A DNA stretch of 30,012 bases from Lysobacterales bacterium (GTDB taxonomy: Bacteria > Pseudomonadota > Gammaproteobacteria > Xanthomonadales > SZUA-36), in the NCBI GenBank assembly GCA_029287515.1, contig JARFQZ010000162.1, positions 1-30,012 of the forward strand, written 5' to 3'. Position 1 is the stretch's first letter. Each line of letters opens with the position of its first letter. Made by a program: the position numbers and the translations under genes. Below the pieces are notes generated by a model, which saw nothing but the letters and a program-made list of their open reading frames with translations, made no database searches and had not been told where the DNA came from. Shown here piece after piece: positions 8,217-16,455 of the stretch.

Positions 8217-9139
8217 AAACCTTCACTCCTGGAAATAGCCCGCAACCGGGCCAGTGCCGCCAATTGCACCTGCCTGACCCTCTCCCGGGTGACGCCGAGC
8301 AGATTACCGACTTCCTCCAGGGTTCTCTTGCCGTGACCGTGCAGACCGAACCGATGTTCAATGACATCGCGTTGCTGAGACGGAAGCTGATCAAGCCAAC
8401 TCCCCAGCAAACGTTCTGCAGCAATGCCGGCGTAACGGGTCTCCGGACTGCCGCAGTTTTCATCGGCAATCGAATCCAGCACAGGCCGGCCAGACGGGTT
8501 CCTGCCCGGGTCGTCGGCTGAAGCGACCGGTTCATTGAGGCCGAAAAGGCGTTCCACGTTGGCCGGGTTGATATCCAGCTCCGCAGCCACCTCTTCCGCG
8601 GTTGGCCGGCGGCTTAACCGCTGTTCCAACTCCCGTGATTTGCGCAGGTAAATGGTCAGTTCCCGAATCACGTGAATCGGCAGCCTGACGGTCCTGCACT
8701 GGTTCATGATGGCCCGTTCGACAGATTGCCTGATCCACCACGTGGCGTAAGTGGAAAACCGGCAACCGCGGTCCGGGTCGAATTTCTCGACGGCCCGAAT
8801 CAATCCCAGGTTACCTTCTTCTACCAGGTCCAGCAGTGGTAAGCCTCTCTTGATATAGGCCCGGGCAACGTTGACGACCAGCCTCAGATTGGACTCGATC
8901 ATTCGCTGCCTGCTCGCCATACAACCGGTCCTGGCTGCCCGCGTGAGAGAAATTTCTTCCTCGGCGGTCAATAACCGGGCTCTGCCGATTTCACTGAGGT
9001 AAATGCGGGTTACATCCTGACTATGGGAAGCAGAAAGGCTCCTGGCGGGTTTTTTAGCATTGGCTCGCCCGGTGTCCGGGTCGGATACGCGTTGATTTGG
9101 TGTGGAAACGTCCTTGTGTCCGGATCGAACATCATACAT
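8192..9139 (-). CDS. rpoS: RNA polymerase sigma factor RpoS
   Basis: The general stress and stationary-phase sigma factor. Region 1.2 starts near residue 43 (TRIYLSEIGRARLL). Region 2 includes IESNLRLVVNVARAYIKRGL and FSTYATWWIRQSVERAI, region 3 covers about 160-235, and region 4 has the helix-turn-helix TLEEVGNLLGVTRERVRQVQ at 273-292. It is called RpoS rather than RpoD because of its short length (315 residues, no long region 1.1) and its place behind nlpD. The ATG is preceded by an unusually strong AGGAGG site. A 181-base gap separates it from nlpD. The 3' end overlaps the Mth938-domain gene. Confidence 0.96.
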   Translation of the reverse strand: MYDVRSGHKDVSTPNQRVSDPDTGRANAKKPARSLSASHSQDVTRIYLSEIGRARLLTAEEEISLTRAARTGCMASRQRMIESNLRLVVNVARAYIKRGLPLLDLVEEGNLGLIRAVEKFDPDRGCRFSTYATWWIRQSVERAIMNQCRTVRLPIHVIRELTIYLRKSRELEQRLSRRPTAEEVAAELDINPANVERLFGLNEPVASADDPGRNPSGRPVLDSIADENCGSPETRYAGIAAERLLGSWLDQLPSQQRDVIEHRFGLHGHGKRTLEEVGNLLGVTRERVRQVQLAALARLRAISRSEGFQELPFGD

Positions 9140-9320
9140 CCCCCCTCCTCACGCATGGTTTGCGCTGGATAACCGACCCACCCCGCCGCTTACGAACCCG
9201 GCCATCCCAAGAAGAATCATACGTTGACAGGGTGGACTTTTTACGCTAGCACAAAATGCACAAAAAGTCTTCTTAAATTGACATGGATCATGGAATAAAC
9301 CCGAAATTCAACCTAAGAGT

Positions 9321-10130
9321 TCAGCGTTTTGGCAAATATTTGAGCGGGTCCTGGGGGTTTCCGTTCAGGCGAATTTCAAAATGCAGCATGGCCTGGCTGC
9401 GATCATTCTTTCCCATTTCAGCAATGCGATCGCCACGGGAGACCTGCTGGCCTTCTTTGACCAGCCGCTTCCGGTTATGTGCATACGCACTGAGCAGTTG
9501 TTCGCTGTGCTTGATAATGATCAGCTCACCATAACCGATCAGGCCGCTGCCACTGTAGACTACCTCGCCCCCGGCTGAAGCAACCACTGGCTGGCCTTCT
9601 TTGCCGCCAATGTCTATCCCCTTCCGGGCCGGATCGTTCGGCTTGAAATTGCTGATAATTCTGCCCTCGACCGGCCAGATCCAATCGCCGGGGTCAGGGC
9701 TTTTGACTACAGGCGCAGATTTGGGGGGCGTGGTGGATTTCTGTGGCGAACTGGTCGCGGGCTCGGGTACGTATTCTTTGGTCTTGCTGGTCGACGCTTT
9801 TGAAGGGGCGGCCTGGACCACGGTCTGGTTCGACCGGGTTCCGGCTGCCCGGGATGAATAACCCGCGGGTGCAGTCAGTCTGAGTTCCTGATCGGGATAT
9901 ATGGTGTAAGGCTTGCTGATGCCATTCCACGAGGCGATGTTCCTCCAGTCCAGGCCAAAATTGAAGGCGATGGCGTGCAGAGTATCTCCCCGCCTGACAC
10001 GGTAGTAACCATCAGGCGTCTTTTGGTAACTGCCGCTACCGGACGGTTTGTCCTTCGCCGGATTCCACCCCTTGCAACCATTCAACAGTCCGGCGCACAA
10101 AAGGATGGCAATAATCGTTCTGGAATACAT
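9321..10130 (-). CDS. nlpD: Murein hydrolase activator NlpD (lipoprotein, LysM + degenerate LytM)
   Basis: An outer-membrane lipoprotein that in E. coli activates the amidase AmiC during septum splitting. A lipobox LLNGC puts the lipidated Cys at 19. A LysM domain (YYRVRRGDTLHAIA...) follows at about 42-86, then a Ser/Thr/Pro-rich linker, then a peptidase M23/LytM domain to the end. The LytM metal site is broken as in E. coli NlpD: the first His is replaced (RKGID) and only one His of the HxH pair remains (MLHFE). It should therefore activate amidases and not cut peptidoglycan itself. It lies one base behind pcm and upstream of rpoS; in E. coli the main rpoS promoter lies inside nlpD. Confidence 0.95.
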   Translation of the reverse strand: MYSRTIIAILLCAGLLNGCKGWNPAKDKPSGSGSYQKTPDGYYRVRRGDTLHAIAFNFGLDWRNIASWNGISKPYTIYPDQELRLTAPAGYSSRAAGTRSNQTVVQAAPSKASTSKTKEYVPEPATSSPQKSTTPPKSAPVVKSPDPGDWIWPVEGRIISNFKPNDPARKGIDIGGKEGQPVVASAGGEVVYSGSGLIGYGELIIIKHSEQLLSAYAHNRKRLVKEGQQVSRGDRIAEMGKNDRSQAMLHFEIRLNGNPQDPLKYLPKR

Positions 10131-10131
10131 T

Positions 10132-10809
10132 TCAGGTCAGGCCGCTCAACATGGGCACAAAGATTACACCACCAAGGTCTTCTTCGTCATACCCTTCTTC
10201 TGTCCTGCGAATGGATAGAAGCCGCTGCATTCCGCCCCTTTCCACGGGCGCCACCAACACGCCCCCTACCCTGAGCTGCGAAACCAGTTCCGGCGGAATG
10301 CCGGTTGCGGCGGCCGTGACGATGATGCCGTCAAACGGGGCCTGGCTCGGCCAGCCCAGATGTCCGTCCGCATAACGGGTATAGATATTATGCATTCCAA
10401 GCTTGTGGAACCTGCGCCGCGCGAGCTTGAGCAACTCCTCGATCCGCTCCACGGTGAATACCTTGCTGACCAGGCTGGCAAGTATCGCCGCCTGGTAACC
10501 GGAGCCGGTGCCCACTTCAAGGACTTTTTCGGGTGATCCCGCATCGAGAATCGCCTCGGTCATTTTGGCGACGACCCAGGGTTGTGAAATCGTCTGGCTG
10601 AGGCCAATGGGCAATGCCGTGTCCTCATAGGCTCTGCTCGAGAGCGCCTCGTCCACAAATTCGTGCCTTGGGACCTGTGCAATGGCCTTGAGGACGTTTT
10701 CATCCTTGATACCGTTGTTGCGCAGTCGCTGGACCAGGCGGTCCCTGGTGCCCTGCGACGTCATCCCGATTCCCCTGGGAACGGCTTTCAGCTTTCGCTT
10801 GTGAATCAC
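10132..10809 (-). CDS. pcm: Protein-L-isoaspartate O-methyltransferase Pcm
   Basis: Methylates isoaspartyl residues in aged proteins using SAM, the first step of their repair. Recognised by ALPIGLSQTISQPWVVAKM, the SAM loop VLEVGTGSGYQAAILA and the C-terminal VIFVPMLSG. The GTG start shown overlaps the surE stop (GTGA) and gives 225 residues. An internal ATG at 10764 (MTSQGTRDRL), with AGGGGA upstream, matches the start of shorter homologues, so either may be used. It is the second gene of the surE-pcm-nlpD-rpoS series, a stationary-phase survival unit. Confidence 0.95.
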   Translation of the reverse strand: MIHKRKLKAVPRGIGMTSQGTRDRLVQRLRNNGIKDENVLKAIAQVPRHEFVDEALSSRAYEDTALPIGLSQTISQPWVVAKMTEAILDAGSPEKVLEVGTGSGYQAAILASLVSKVFTVERIEELLKLARRRFHKLGMHNIYTRYADGHLGWPSQAPFDGIIVTAAATGIPPELVSQLRVGGVLVAPVERGGMQRLLSIRRTEEGYDEEDLGGVIFVPMLSGLT

Positions 10810-11591
10810 TCCCCGCTCTCCCGTTCAGCCAACTCGTCAACCGACAACTCCGCTACCCAGCCGGACACCTGATCCAGCGCCTGGTAGCGGGTGAGGTCGA
10901 CATGGATGGGGGTGATCGAAATGAATCCCCTGCGAATGGCATCGAAATCAGTTCCCGGCCCGGCGTCCTGACCGGGCCCGGCCGGCCCGATCCAGTACAT
11001 TGGCTTGCCGCGGGGATCCGTCATCTTGACAACCGGCTCCGCGCGATGGCGGTGACCCAGCCGCGTGACTTCAAATCCGCGCAACTGCTGCCAGGGTAAG
11101 TCGGGAACATTGATGTTCAGGATCGTATCTGCAGGCAAAGGGTCTTTCCTCAAACGCTTGACCAAAAGTGCGACGGCCTCGGCTGCGGTTGAATAATGCC
11201 GGGGCCGGTCCTCGAAAACCAATGACACCGCAATGGCCGGCAAACCAAGAAACCGGCCTTCCATGGCTGCCGCGACCGTACCGGAATAAATCACATCATC
11301 GCCCAGGTTTGCACCGGCGTTGATTCCCGAAACGACCATGTCCGGGTCTTTCGGCAGCAAACCGGTCAATGCGATGTGAACACAGTCCGTCGGCGTACCG
11401 AAGACACAGTAAGTTCTTTCGCCAGTTTCCCGAATTCGTACCGGTGATTCCAGTGTCAGCGAATTGCTCGCGCCGCTGCGGTTCTGGTCTGGCGCCACGA
11501 TGGTCACTTTTCCCAGGGCCTTCATCCTGTCAGAGAGGACTTGAATACCCCGCGCGGTGATCCCATCGTCATTACTGATCAGTAAATGCAT
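10806..11591 (-). CDS. surE: 5'/3'-nucleotidase SurE
   Basis: A metal-dependent phosphatase acting on nucleoside monophosphates and short polyphosphate, tied to stationary-phase survival. The ATG shown begins MHLLISNDDG, the canonical SurE N-terminus; the open frame runs on upstream for over 100 codons but that part overlaps the divergent Smr gene and is not protein-like. Metal ligands D8, D9, S39 and N91 line up with the E. coli enzyme (D8, D9, S39, N92). SGINAGANLGDDVIYSGTVA follows. The length of 261 residues is normal. It shares four bases with pcm and diverges from the Smr gene across 52 bases. Confidence 0.96.
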   Translation of the reverse strand: MHLLISNDDGITARGIQVLSDRMKALGKVTIVAPDQNRSGASNSLTLESPVRIRETGERTYCVFGTPTDCVHIALTGLLPKDPDMVVSGINAGANLGDDVIYSGTVAAAMEGRFLGLPAIAVSLVFEDRPRHYSTAAEAVALLVKRLRKDPLPADTILNINVPDLPWQQLRGFEVTRLGHRHRAEPVVKMTDPRGKPMYWIGPAGPGQDAGPGTDFDAIRRGFISITPIHVDLTRYQALDQVSGWVAELSVDELAERESGE

Positions 11592-11643
11592 ACCCAATCC
11601 GATCCGGAAATTGCTATTGTAAGGCCTTGGACGACTGACTGAA

Positions 11644-12195
11644 ATGGATTCAGAAAAGAAAAACGCCGACGACCTGAGTTTTCGCGAAGCGATGACTGGC
11701 GTGACCCCGTTAAAAGCGCACGACCGGATCGAACCCGTTCCAAAAAAGACTCCGCCCAAGGCAGTGCAGCGGGAGAGAGATGACCGGGAAGTGCTGCGAG
11801 AACTGCTCGATGACAACGGCGCCATCACCGAATTGGAAACCGGAGAAGAGTTGCTTTTCCTGCGGCCCGGATACCAGAAAAACCTGTTGAGGCACCTGAG
11901 GCGCGGCCGATTCAGTGTCATAGACACCATGGACCTGCACCACATGGATGTTGCAACGGCAAAACAGGTCCTGCTGGATTTCCTGGATCATTCCTCCGCC
12001 CGACAGCTCGGCTGCGTCCGGATCATTCATGGCAAAGGCCTGAGATCGAAAGGCCAACCATTGCTCAAAATCATGACTAACCGCGTATTGCGAAAATATC
12101 CTGCTGTAATCGCTTTTGCCTCTTGCCGCCCGGTCAACGGTGGCACCGGCGCAACCGATGTTCTTCTTGCTGCGAAACCCGGCCGCAACCCGTGA
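11644..12195 (+). CDS. Smr domain protein (SmrA-like)
   Basis: A 183-residue protein with a charged, poorly conserved N-terminal half and a C-terminal Smr domain. The Smr signature is DLHHMDVATAKQ (from residue 97), then VRIIHGKGLRS (125-134) and a GQPLLKIM...LRKYP tail. Smr domains nick branched or structured nucleic acid; stand-alone gammaproteobacterial members such as E. coli SmrA/YdaL have shown endonuclease activity. The physiological target is unknown. The stop codon overlaps the next gene's GTG start, so the two are probably translated together. Confidence 0.9.
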   Translation: MDSEKKNADDLSFREAMTGVTPLKAHDRIEPVPKKTPPKAVQRERDDREVLRELLDDNGAITELETGEELLFLRPGYQKNLLRHLRRGRFSVIDTMDLHHMDVATAKQVLLDFLDHSSARQLGCVRIIHGKGLRSKGQPLLKIMTNRVLRKYPAVIAFASCRPVNGGTGATDVLLAAKPGRNP

Positions 12196-12512
12196 CCGGT
12201 ATCCTTATCCTCGTGATTTTCGGCTTCGCCGCCATTAGCTGGTGGCGCCTGCTGAAAGGAAAGGAATTAGCCCGCAAGGCCGCCTCTGCCAGCTGCAGGG
12301 AACACGGCCTGGTGCTGATCGACGACACCGTTATGCTCGAATCCATTCAACTCAGGAAAGAAGATCCCACCGGAGCATGGGGCCTGAGATACTGTTTCAG
12401 CTTCGCCAGGAACGGTGTCCCGAGAAAAGGCGGCATCGTACTCGTCTCACCCGGCCGCTACCCCACCGTCATCATAGAAACCGACAACGGCCAACTGATT
12501 GATCAGAAGTAA
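12192..12512 (+). CDS. Small membrane-anchored DUF3301-like protein
   Basis: A 106-residue protein of unknown function. The GTG start overlaps the Smr gene stop (GTGA) and opens directly into one transmembrane helix (ILILVIFGFAAISWWRLL). A conserved-looking cytoplasmic part follows, with ELARKAASASCREHGLVLIDDTVML and later GLRYCFSF. The W...R..E.A...A...C...LLDDTV pattern is what I associate with DUF3301. The start was chosen over an upstream in-frame ATG because that extension is out-of-frame Smr sequence. Confidence 0.8.
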   Translation: MTGILILVIFGFAAISWWRLLKGKELARKAASASCREHGLVLIDDTVMLESIQLRKEDPTGAWGLRYCFSFARNGVPRKGGIVLVSPGRYPTVIIETDNGQLIDQK

Positions 12513-12533
12513 GACATCTGGTTTTGATTTTCT

Positions 12534-12622
12534 GGCCGGTTGGCGAAGCCAGAGGCCATATATTAATTCAGTCGCGCGCAGCCGCCTTCCGGTAAAGCCG
12601 GGAGCAGGGAAGCAAGACTCTT
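12534..12622 (-). repeat. 3'-end hairpin repeat behind sspB
   Basis: An 89-base relative of the element at 4771-4860, starting 22 bases after the DUF3301-like stop and ending at the sspB TAA stop. It contains the TTGGC-GAA-GCCAG hairpin (12540-12552) and the CTTCCGG/CCGGGAG stem (12586-12604). The middle portion (about 12557-12572) has diverged and is AT-rich, while both hairpins and the bases next to the stop are kept. It lies between two convergent genes and may act as a bidirectional terminator or 3' stabiliser. Confidence 0.7.
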
Positions 12623-13024
12623 TTATTTGACGATCTTTAAGTGCGGGCGCCGGGAAGGCTTGCCGTCGGGGTCGGAACCAGGGTCGGTCGGTGGAACGGT
12701 TTCATCGTCCATTGAAAACATCATTCCCTGCCCGTTTTCCTTGGCGTAGATGGCAAGTACGGCATCGATAGGCACGGTGACATCGTATTCGCTTCCGGAA
12801 AATCGCGCCTTGAACGTTAGCCAGGTATTGCCCAGATCGAGTTCCCGGACAGCGAGATTGTCGATATTCAGGATGACTTTACCTTTTTGCACGGCCTGGT
12901 CGGGAACGTCCACTCCATCTGCGCCAGCTTCAACCAGGATATGCGGTGTCAGGCCATTGTCAGCAATCCATTCATACAGCGCGCGCAACAGGTAAGGCCT
13001 GTTCGATGTCATTTCCCCATTCAT
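12623..13024 (-). CDS. sspB: ClpXP protease specificity-enhancing factor SspB
   Basis: An adaptor that tethers ssrA-tagged proteins to the ClpXP protease. The N-terminal substrate-binding domain shows RPYLLRALYEWIADNGLTPHI, then GKVILNI and VPIDAVLAIYAKENGQGM. A flexible acidic Pro-rich linker leads to the short ClpX-binding tail PHLKIVK, which corresponds to the LRVVK end of the E. coli protein. Its 133 residues are shorter than E. coli SspB because of a shorter linker. An alternative ATG four codons downstream (MTSNRP) is possible. It follows sspA by 13 bases. Confidence 0.95.
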   Translation of the reverse strand: MNGEMTSNRPYLLRALYEWIADNGLTPHILVEAGADGVDVPDQAVQKGKVILNIDNLAVRELDLGNTWLTFKARFSGSEYDVTVPIDAVLAIYAKENGQGMMFSMDDETVPPTDPGSDPDGKPSRRPHLKIVK

Positions 13025-13037
13025 GACTTTTTGCCGG

Positions 13038-13673
13038 TCAGGCTGCCAGCATGAGATCCCTCTCGGCCTGGGTCAGGCTGCTCTTGAAGGACGCTCTTGA
13101 GAAAATACGGTGAGCATAGGCCTCCACGGAAGCGCCGGGCTTACCGAGTACCACACCGTAATGAGACAGTCGCCAAAGCAACGGGCCGAGGGAGCAGTCG
13201 ACCAGGCTCAACTCGTCGCTCAACACGAAATCCGACATTTTGAACAACTCGTTGGCAGCAATAATGCTCTCTTTCAGCTGCTTCGCAGCCTGCTCGGCTT
13301 TTTTGCCGGTGGATCCTTCGATTTCATAGGCCAGGGCATACCAGTCCTTGAGAATTCGATGGTGCACCAGCCTGAGCTGCGCCCTGGAAACCGGGTCAAC
13401 GGGCATCAGGGGCGGGTGAGGATACCGTTCGTCGAGATAATCGTTGATGACACCAGCGTCGTACAGCACCAGGTCACGGTCGACCAGGGTCGGCGCCTCG
13501 TTGTATGGATTGAGTTCAGCCAGGTCAGCAGCTGCGGATTCGTCTACGGAAACATTGACGATATCCACGTTGATGCCTTTTTCGGCCAGAACGAACCGTA
13601 CCCGGTGACAATCCAGGGAAGTCTCTGATGAATACAACGCCATGGTCGAACGACCTCGAACTGAAACTGCCAC
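13038..13673 (-). CDS. sspA: Stringent starvation protein A SspA
   Basis: An RNA-polymerase-associated protein with a glutathione-S-transferase fold but no transferase activity; it helps acid and starvation survival. The N-terminal thioredoxin-like part has SLDCHRVRFVLAEKGI and LNPYNEAPTLVDRDLVLYDAGVINDYLDERYPHPPL, typical of SspA. The helical domain follows to residue 211. The GTG start has AGGAG seven bases upstream and gives an MAV... N-terminus like the E. coli protein. It sits 18 bases behind petC, in the petABC-sspAB order common in gammaproteobacteria. Confidence 0.96.
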   Translation of the reverse strand: MAVSVRGRSTMALYSSETSLDCHRVRFVLAEKGINVDIVNVSVDESAAADLAELNPYNEAPTLVDRDLVLYDAGVINDYLDERYPHPPLMPVDPVSRAQLRLVHHRILKDWYALAYEIEGSTGKKAEQAAKQLKESIIAANELFKMSDFVLSDELSLVDCSLGPLLWRLSHYGVVLGKPGASVEAYAHRIFSRASFKSSLTQAERDLMLAA

Positions 13674-13691
13674 ATTTATTCTCCTAATTGG

Positions 13692-14426
13692 TTAGTGCAC
13701 ATCCCGCCAGTATTCTGCCTTCAGGGCATAGGCGATCAATGCAAACAGTGCCAGGAACAAAAGTACCCACACACCAATGTTCTTTCTTTTGATTTTTGCG
13801 GGCTCTCCCAGGTATTCCAGGAAAGTCACCAGGTCGCGTATTGAATCTTCATACTCTTCAGGCGACTGCAGGCCCGGTTCGGCCAGTGTCAGGTGATCCA
13901 CTGTCTCGACACCGTCATGCGTTGCATAGACGGGCTTTTGTATCCCCTGCTTCTGCCACATCACGTGCGGCATGGAAGCATTGGGCAAGGCCAGGTTATT
14001 CCAGCCTCCGGCCTCATCCTGGTAAAAGGTGAGCATGTATGTGTAGAGCCAGTCCGCTCCGCGCGAACGGGAAATCAGGGAAAGGTCCGGGGGCGCCTTG
14101 CCCAGCCAGCTTTCTGCATCTTCCGGACGCATGGCTATGTCCATGGTTTCGCCAATCTTCACATCGGCGAAAACCAGGTTGTCCATGACCAGGTCTTCGT
14201 CCAGATCGAGATCTTCAGCGAGGCGGTTGTAACGCATGTAGCTGGCACTGTGACAGGACAGGCAATAATTGACGAACAGCTGGGCTCCCCTCTGAATAGC
14301 AGCCGTGTCCCGGATGTTCACGTTAGCGTGTTGCAGGGTTGTTCCACCCCCGGCGCCGAATACTGAACCTGAGGAGGCAAGCAACACCACCAGGCCGATA
14401 AAAGCCGAAACGATTCTGTTATTCAT
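13692..14426 (-). CDS. petC: Ubiquinol-cytochrome c reductase, cytochrome c1
   Basis: The c-type haem subunit of the bc1 complex, passing electrons from the Rieske centre to soluble cytochrome c in the periplasm. It has a Sec signal peptide (residues 1-24), a single haem site CLSCH at 55-59, and the likely axial Met at 152 in ASMPHVMW. A C-terminal membrane anchor lies at about 218-236 (VWVLLFLALFALIAYAL), followed by a short positively charged tail. Its 244 residues are usual for the short proteobacterial form. The ATG overlaps the petB stop by one base (TGATG). Confidence 0.97.
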   Translation of the reverse strand: MNNRIVSAFIGLVVLLASSGSVFGAGGGTTLQHANVNIRDTAAIQRGAQLFVNYCLSCHSASYMRYNRLAEDLDLDEDLVMDNLVFADVKIGETMDIAMRPEDAESWLGKAPPDLSLISRSRGADWLYTYMLTFYQDEAGGWNNLALPNASMPHVMWQKQGIQKPVYATHDGVETVDHLTLAEPGLQSPEEYEDSIRDLVTFLEYLGEPAKIKRKNIGVWVLLFLALFALIAYALKAEYWRDVH

Positions 14427-15670
14427 CAGTGGGTCAACCTCTCTGGCAGGGGCTTGGTCTTGCCACGCGGGCTTACGAAATACAGCAGGACGAAGAATCC
14501 AAAGTAGACCAGTGTCCAGACACGCATTTCAATGGTTTGTGCCGGGGTACCCTCGGCCATGCCCAGCATGCCAAGGCGGATGAACGCGATCGCGAACAGT
14601 CCCAACATCACCTTGTACCACAGTCCCTTGTAGCGGATTGACTTGACCGGCGAGCGGTCGAGCCAGGGAAGGAAGAACAGGACCACCACCGAAAGCCCCA
14701 TCAGGATGACACCCATCAACTTGTCGGGAACGGCTTTGAGGATGGCGTAATATGGCGTGAAATACCAGACCGGCTTGATGTGCTCCGGCGTCACCAGCGG
14801 ATTGGCAGGCACGAAGTTGTCGTGTTCCAGGAACAGTCCGCCTGCTTCCGGCCAGAAGAACAGGACGAAAGTAAACAGCAGCAGGAACATTGCAACACCA
14901 AAAATATCCTTGATCGTGTAGTAAGGGTGAAAAGGAACACCGTCTACAGGAACACCGTTCTCATCCTTGTTTTCCTTGATCTCGATGCCATCGGGATTGT
15001 TCGAACCGTTTTCACGAAGCGCAACCAGGTGCATCAGGACCAGGCCAAAGATAGCCAGTGGCAAAGCAATCACGTGCAACGCAAAAAAGCGGTTCAGTGT
15101 TGCGTCGGATATGAAATAGTCACCCCTGATCCACTCGGTCAGCGGCTCGCCGATGGTTGGAATCGCGCCAAACAGGTTGATGATTACCTGCGCACCCCAG
15201 TAGGACATCTGCCCCCAGGGCAGAACATAACCCATGAAGGCCTCGGCCATCAGGGCCAGGTAGATCAGCATCCCGAAAACCCACACCAACTCACGCGGCG
15301 CACGGTGCGAGCCGTATAACAGGCTGCGGAACATGTGCAGGTAAACCACTATGAAGAAAAACGACGCGCCTGTTGAATGGAGGTAGCGGATGAACCAGCC
15401 CCACTCCACGTCACGCATGATGTACTCCACGGACGCAAAAGCTTCAGCGGCTGATGGCTTGTAGTGCATCGTCAGGAAAATACCGGAAAGGATCTGCAAA
15501 ACCAGCACGAACAGGGCCAGCGAACCCAGGTAATACCAGAAGTTGAAATTCTTGGGGGCCGAATAGCCAGTCATGGTGGCTTTCCAGAAAGCCGTGACAG
15601 GCAGGCGCTTGTCCAGCCAGACCATGAATGAGTCGGCGCCTCTGGCTAAAGAACTGACAGGTTTGGCCAT
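14426..15670 (-). CDS. petB: Ubiquinol-cytochrome c reductase, cytochrome b
   Basis: The membrane core of the bc1 complex, holding both quinone sites and two b haems. Haem ligands are visible as two His pairs, H98/H112 and H199/H214. Eight membrane helices can be traced across 414 residues. A hydrophilic insert between the fourth helix and the next (about 217-250, NNPDGIEIKENKDENGV) is typical of proteobacterial forms. The Qo-site PEWY motif reads PVWY at 300-303, so the Glu is replaced by Val; I recall this variant in other beta/gammaproteobacteria, where another acid is thought to substitute. It overlaps petA by one base (TAATG). Confidence 0.97.
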   Translation of the reverse strand: MAKPVSSLARGADSFMVWLDKRLPVTAFWKATMTGYSAPKNFNFWYYLGSLALFVLVLQILSGIFLTMHYKPSAAEAFASVEYIMRDVEWGWFIRYLHSTGASFFFIVVYLHMFRSLLYGSHRAPRELVWVFGMLIYLALMAEAFMGYVLPWGQMSYWGAQVIINLFGAIPTIGEPLTEWIRGDYFISDATLNRFFALHVIALPLAIFGLVLMHLVALRENGSNNPDGIEIKENKDENGVPVDGVPFHPYYTIKDIFGVAMFLLLFTFVLFFWPEAGGLFLEHDNFVPANPLVTPEHIKPVWYFTPYYAILKAVPDKLMGVILMGLSVVVLFFLPWLDRSPVKSIRYKGLWYKVMLGLFAIAFIRLGMLGMAEGTPAQTIEMRVWTLVYFGFFVLLYFVSPRGKTKPLPERLTH

Positions 15671-16266
15671 TACACAGCTCCTTCAGGATTCACACCGATA
15701 ACCAGGGTCGTGTCATCGATGAAACTATAAGGGGGAATTTTCAGGTTTGTCGGGGCGGGCACTCCCTTGTAGACACGACCGGCCATATCGAACTTGGACT
15801 TGTGGCAGGGACAGAAAAAACCGCCTTTCCAGTTTTCTTCGAACGGCTGGGAGCCCACTTGCGGGATGACCTGAGGGACGCAGCCCAGGTGCGTGCAATG
15901 CATATTCACTACCAAATACTCTTCGCGCAATGCCCGCGCTTCGTTCTGTGCAAACAGGGGCTGTTCGGACTCCACCGACCCGGGATCTTTCAGGTCGCCG
16001 TCAACTTCAGGCAGCAAGTCGATGGTTTCCGGCGCCCTGCGCAAAATACCAATGGTCTGGCCACGCCATTGCACCTTGAGTATTTGTCCCGGATCCAATC
16101 CGTCAAGCGCAACCTGAACAGGTGCTCCGACCGCCTGTGCTTTTGCACTCGGTTTCCAGGATTTAATAAATGGTACCGCGGCGAATCCCGCGCCCACCGC
16201 TCCTACGACGGAGGTTGTGGCGACGAGAAACCGGCGCCTTTTTGTGTTCACGCCATCGGTTGGCAT
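15670..16266 (-). CDS. petA: Ubiquinol-cytochrome c reductase, Rieske iron-sulfur subunit
   Basis: The [2Fe-2S] Rieske subunit that oxidises ubiquinol at the Qo site. A twin-arginine-type N-terminus (NTKRRRFLV) precedes one membrane helix (about 14-33), consistent with Tat-dependent insertion of a pre-folded cluster domain. The cluster ligands are C124 and H126 in CTHLGC and C152 and H155 in CPCH; C129 and C154 would form the usual disulphide. The length is 198 residues. It is the first gene of petABC-sspAB and is divergent from the DegS-like gene across 189 bases that should contain both promoters. Confidence 0.97.
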   Translation of the reverse strand: MPTDGVNTKRRRFLVATTSVVGAVGAGFAAVPFIKSWKPSAKAQAVGAPVQVALDGLDPGQILKVQWRGQTIGILRRAPETIDLLPEVDGDLKDPGSVESEQPLFAQNEARALREEYLVVNMHCTHLGCVPQVIPQVGSQPFEENWKGGFFCPCHKSKFDMAGRVYKGVPAPTNLKIPPYSFIDDTTLVIGVNPEGAV

Positions 16267-16455
16267 CTGTTTCTCCAGCTGGATGAGATCCCTGCAGGGT
16301 CTGTTCAGTGTTATGAATTATCCGCACGATAATCGAGAAATAGGGAGTGACTGTTGCAGCCATTCCGTCGTCTGACGATACCCGTACATTACAAAAGATT
16401 CATTTTATCCGAAACGGGACATGTGAAACAATGAATTTACCGATAGAATGGTGAA

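Noticed and set aside
9140..9320. An rpoS promoter or small RNA in the nlpD-rpoS gap
   Set aside because: Only loose -10-like strings are present and no terminator-like fold was found; not enough to mark a feature.
9321..10130. NlpD as an active peptidoglycan endopeptidase
   Set aside because: Two of the four zinc-site residues are replaced, as in E. coli NlpD, so it is an activator type.
11592..11945. Long N-terminal extension of SurE
   Set aside because: The extension is antisense to the Smr gene and low in complexity; MHLLISNDDG at 11591 is the canonical start.
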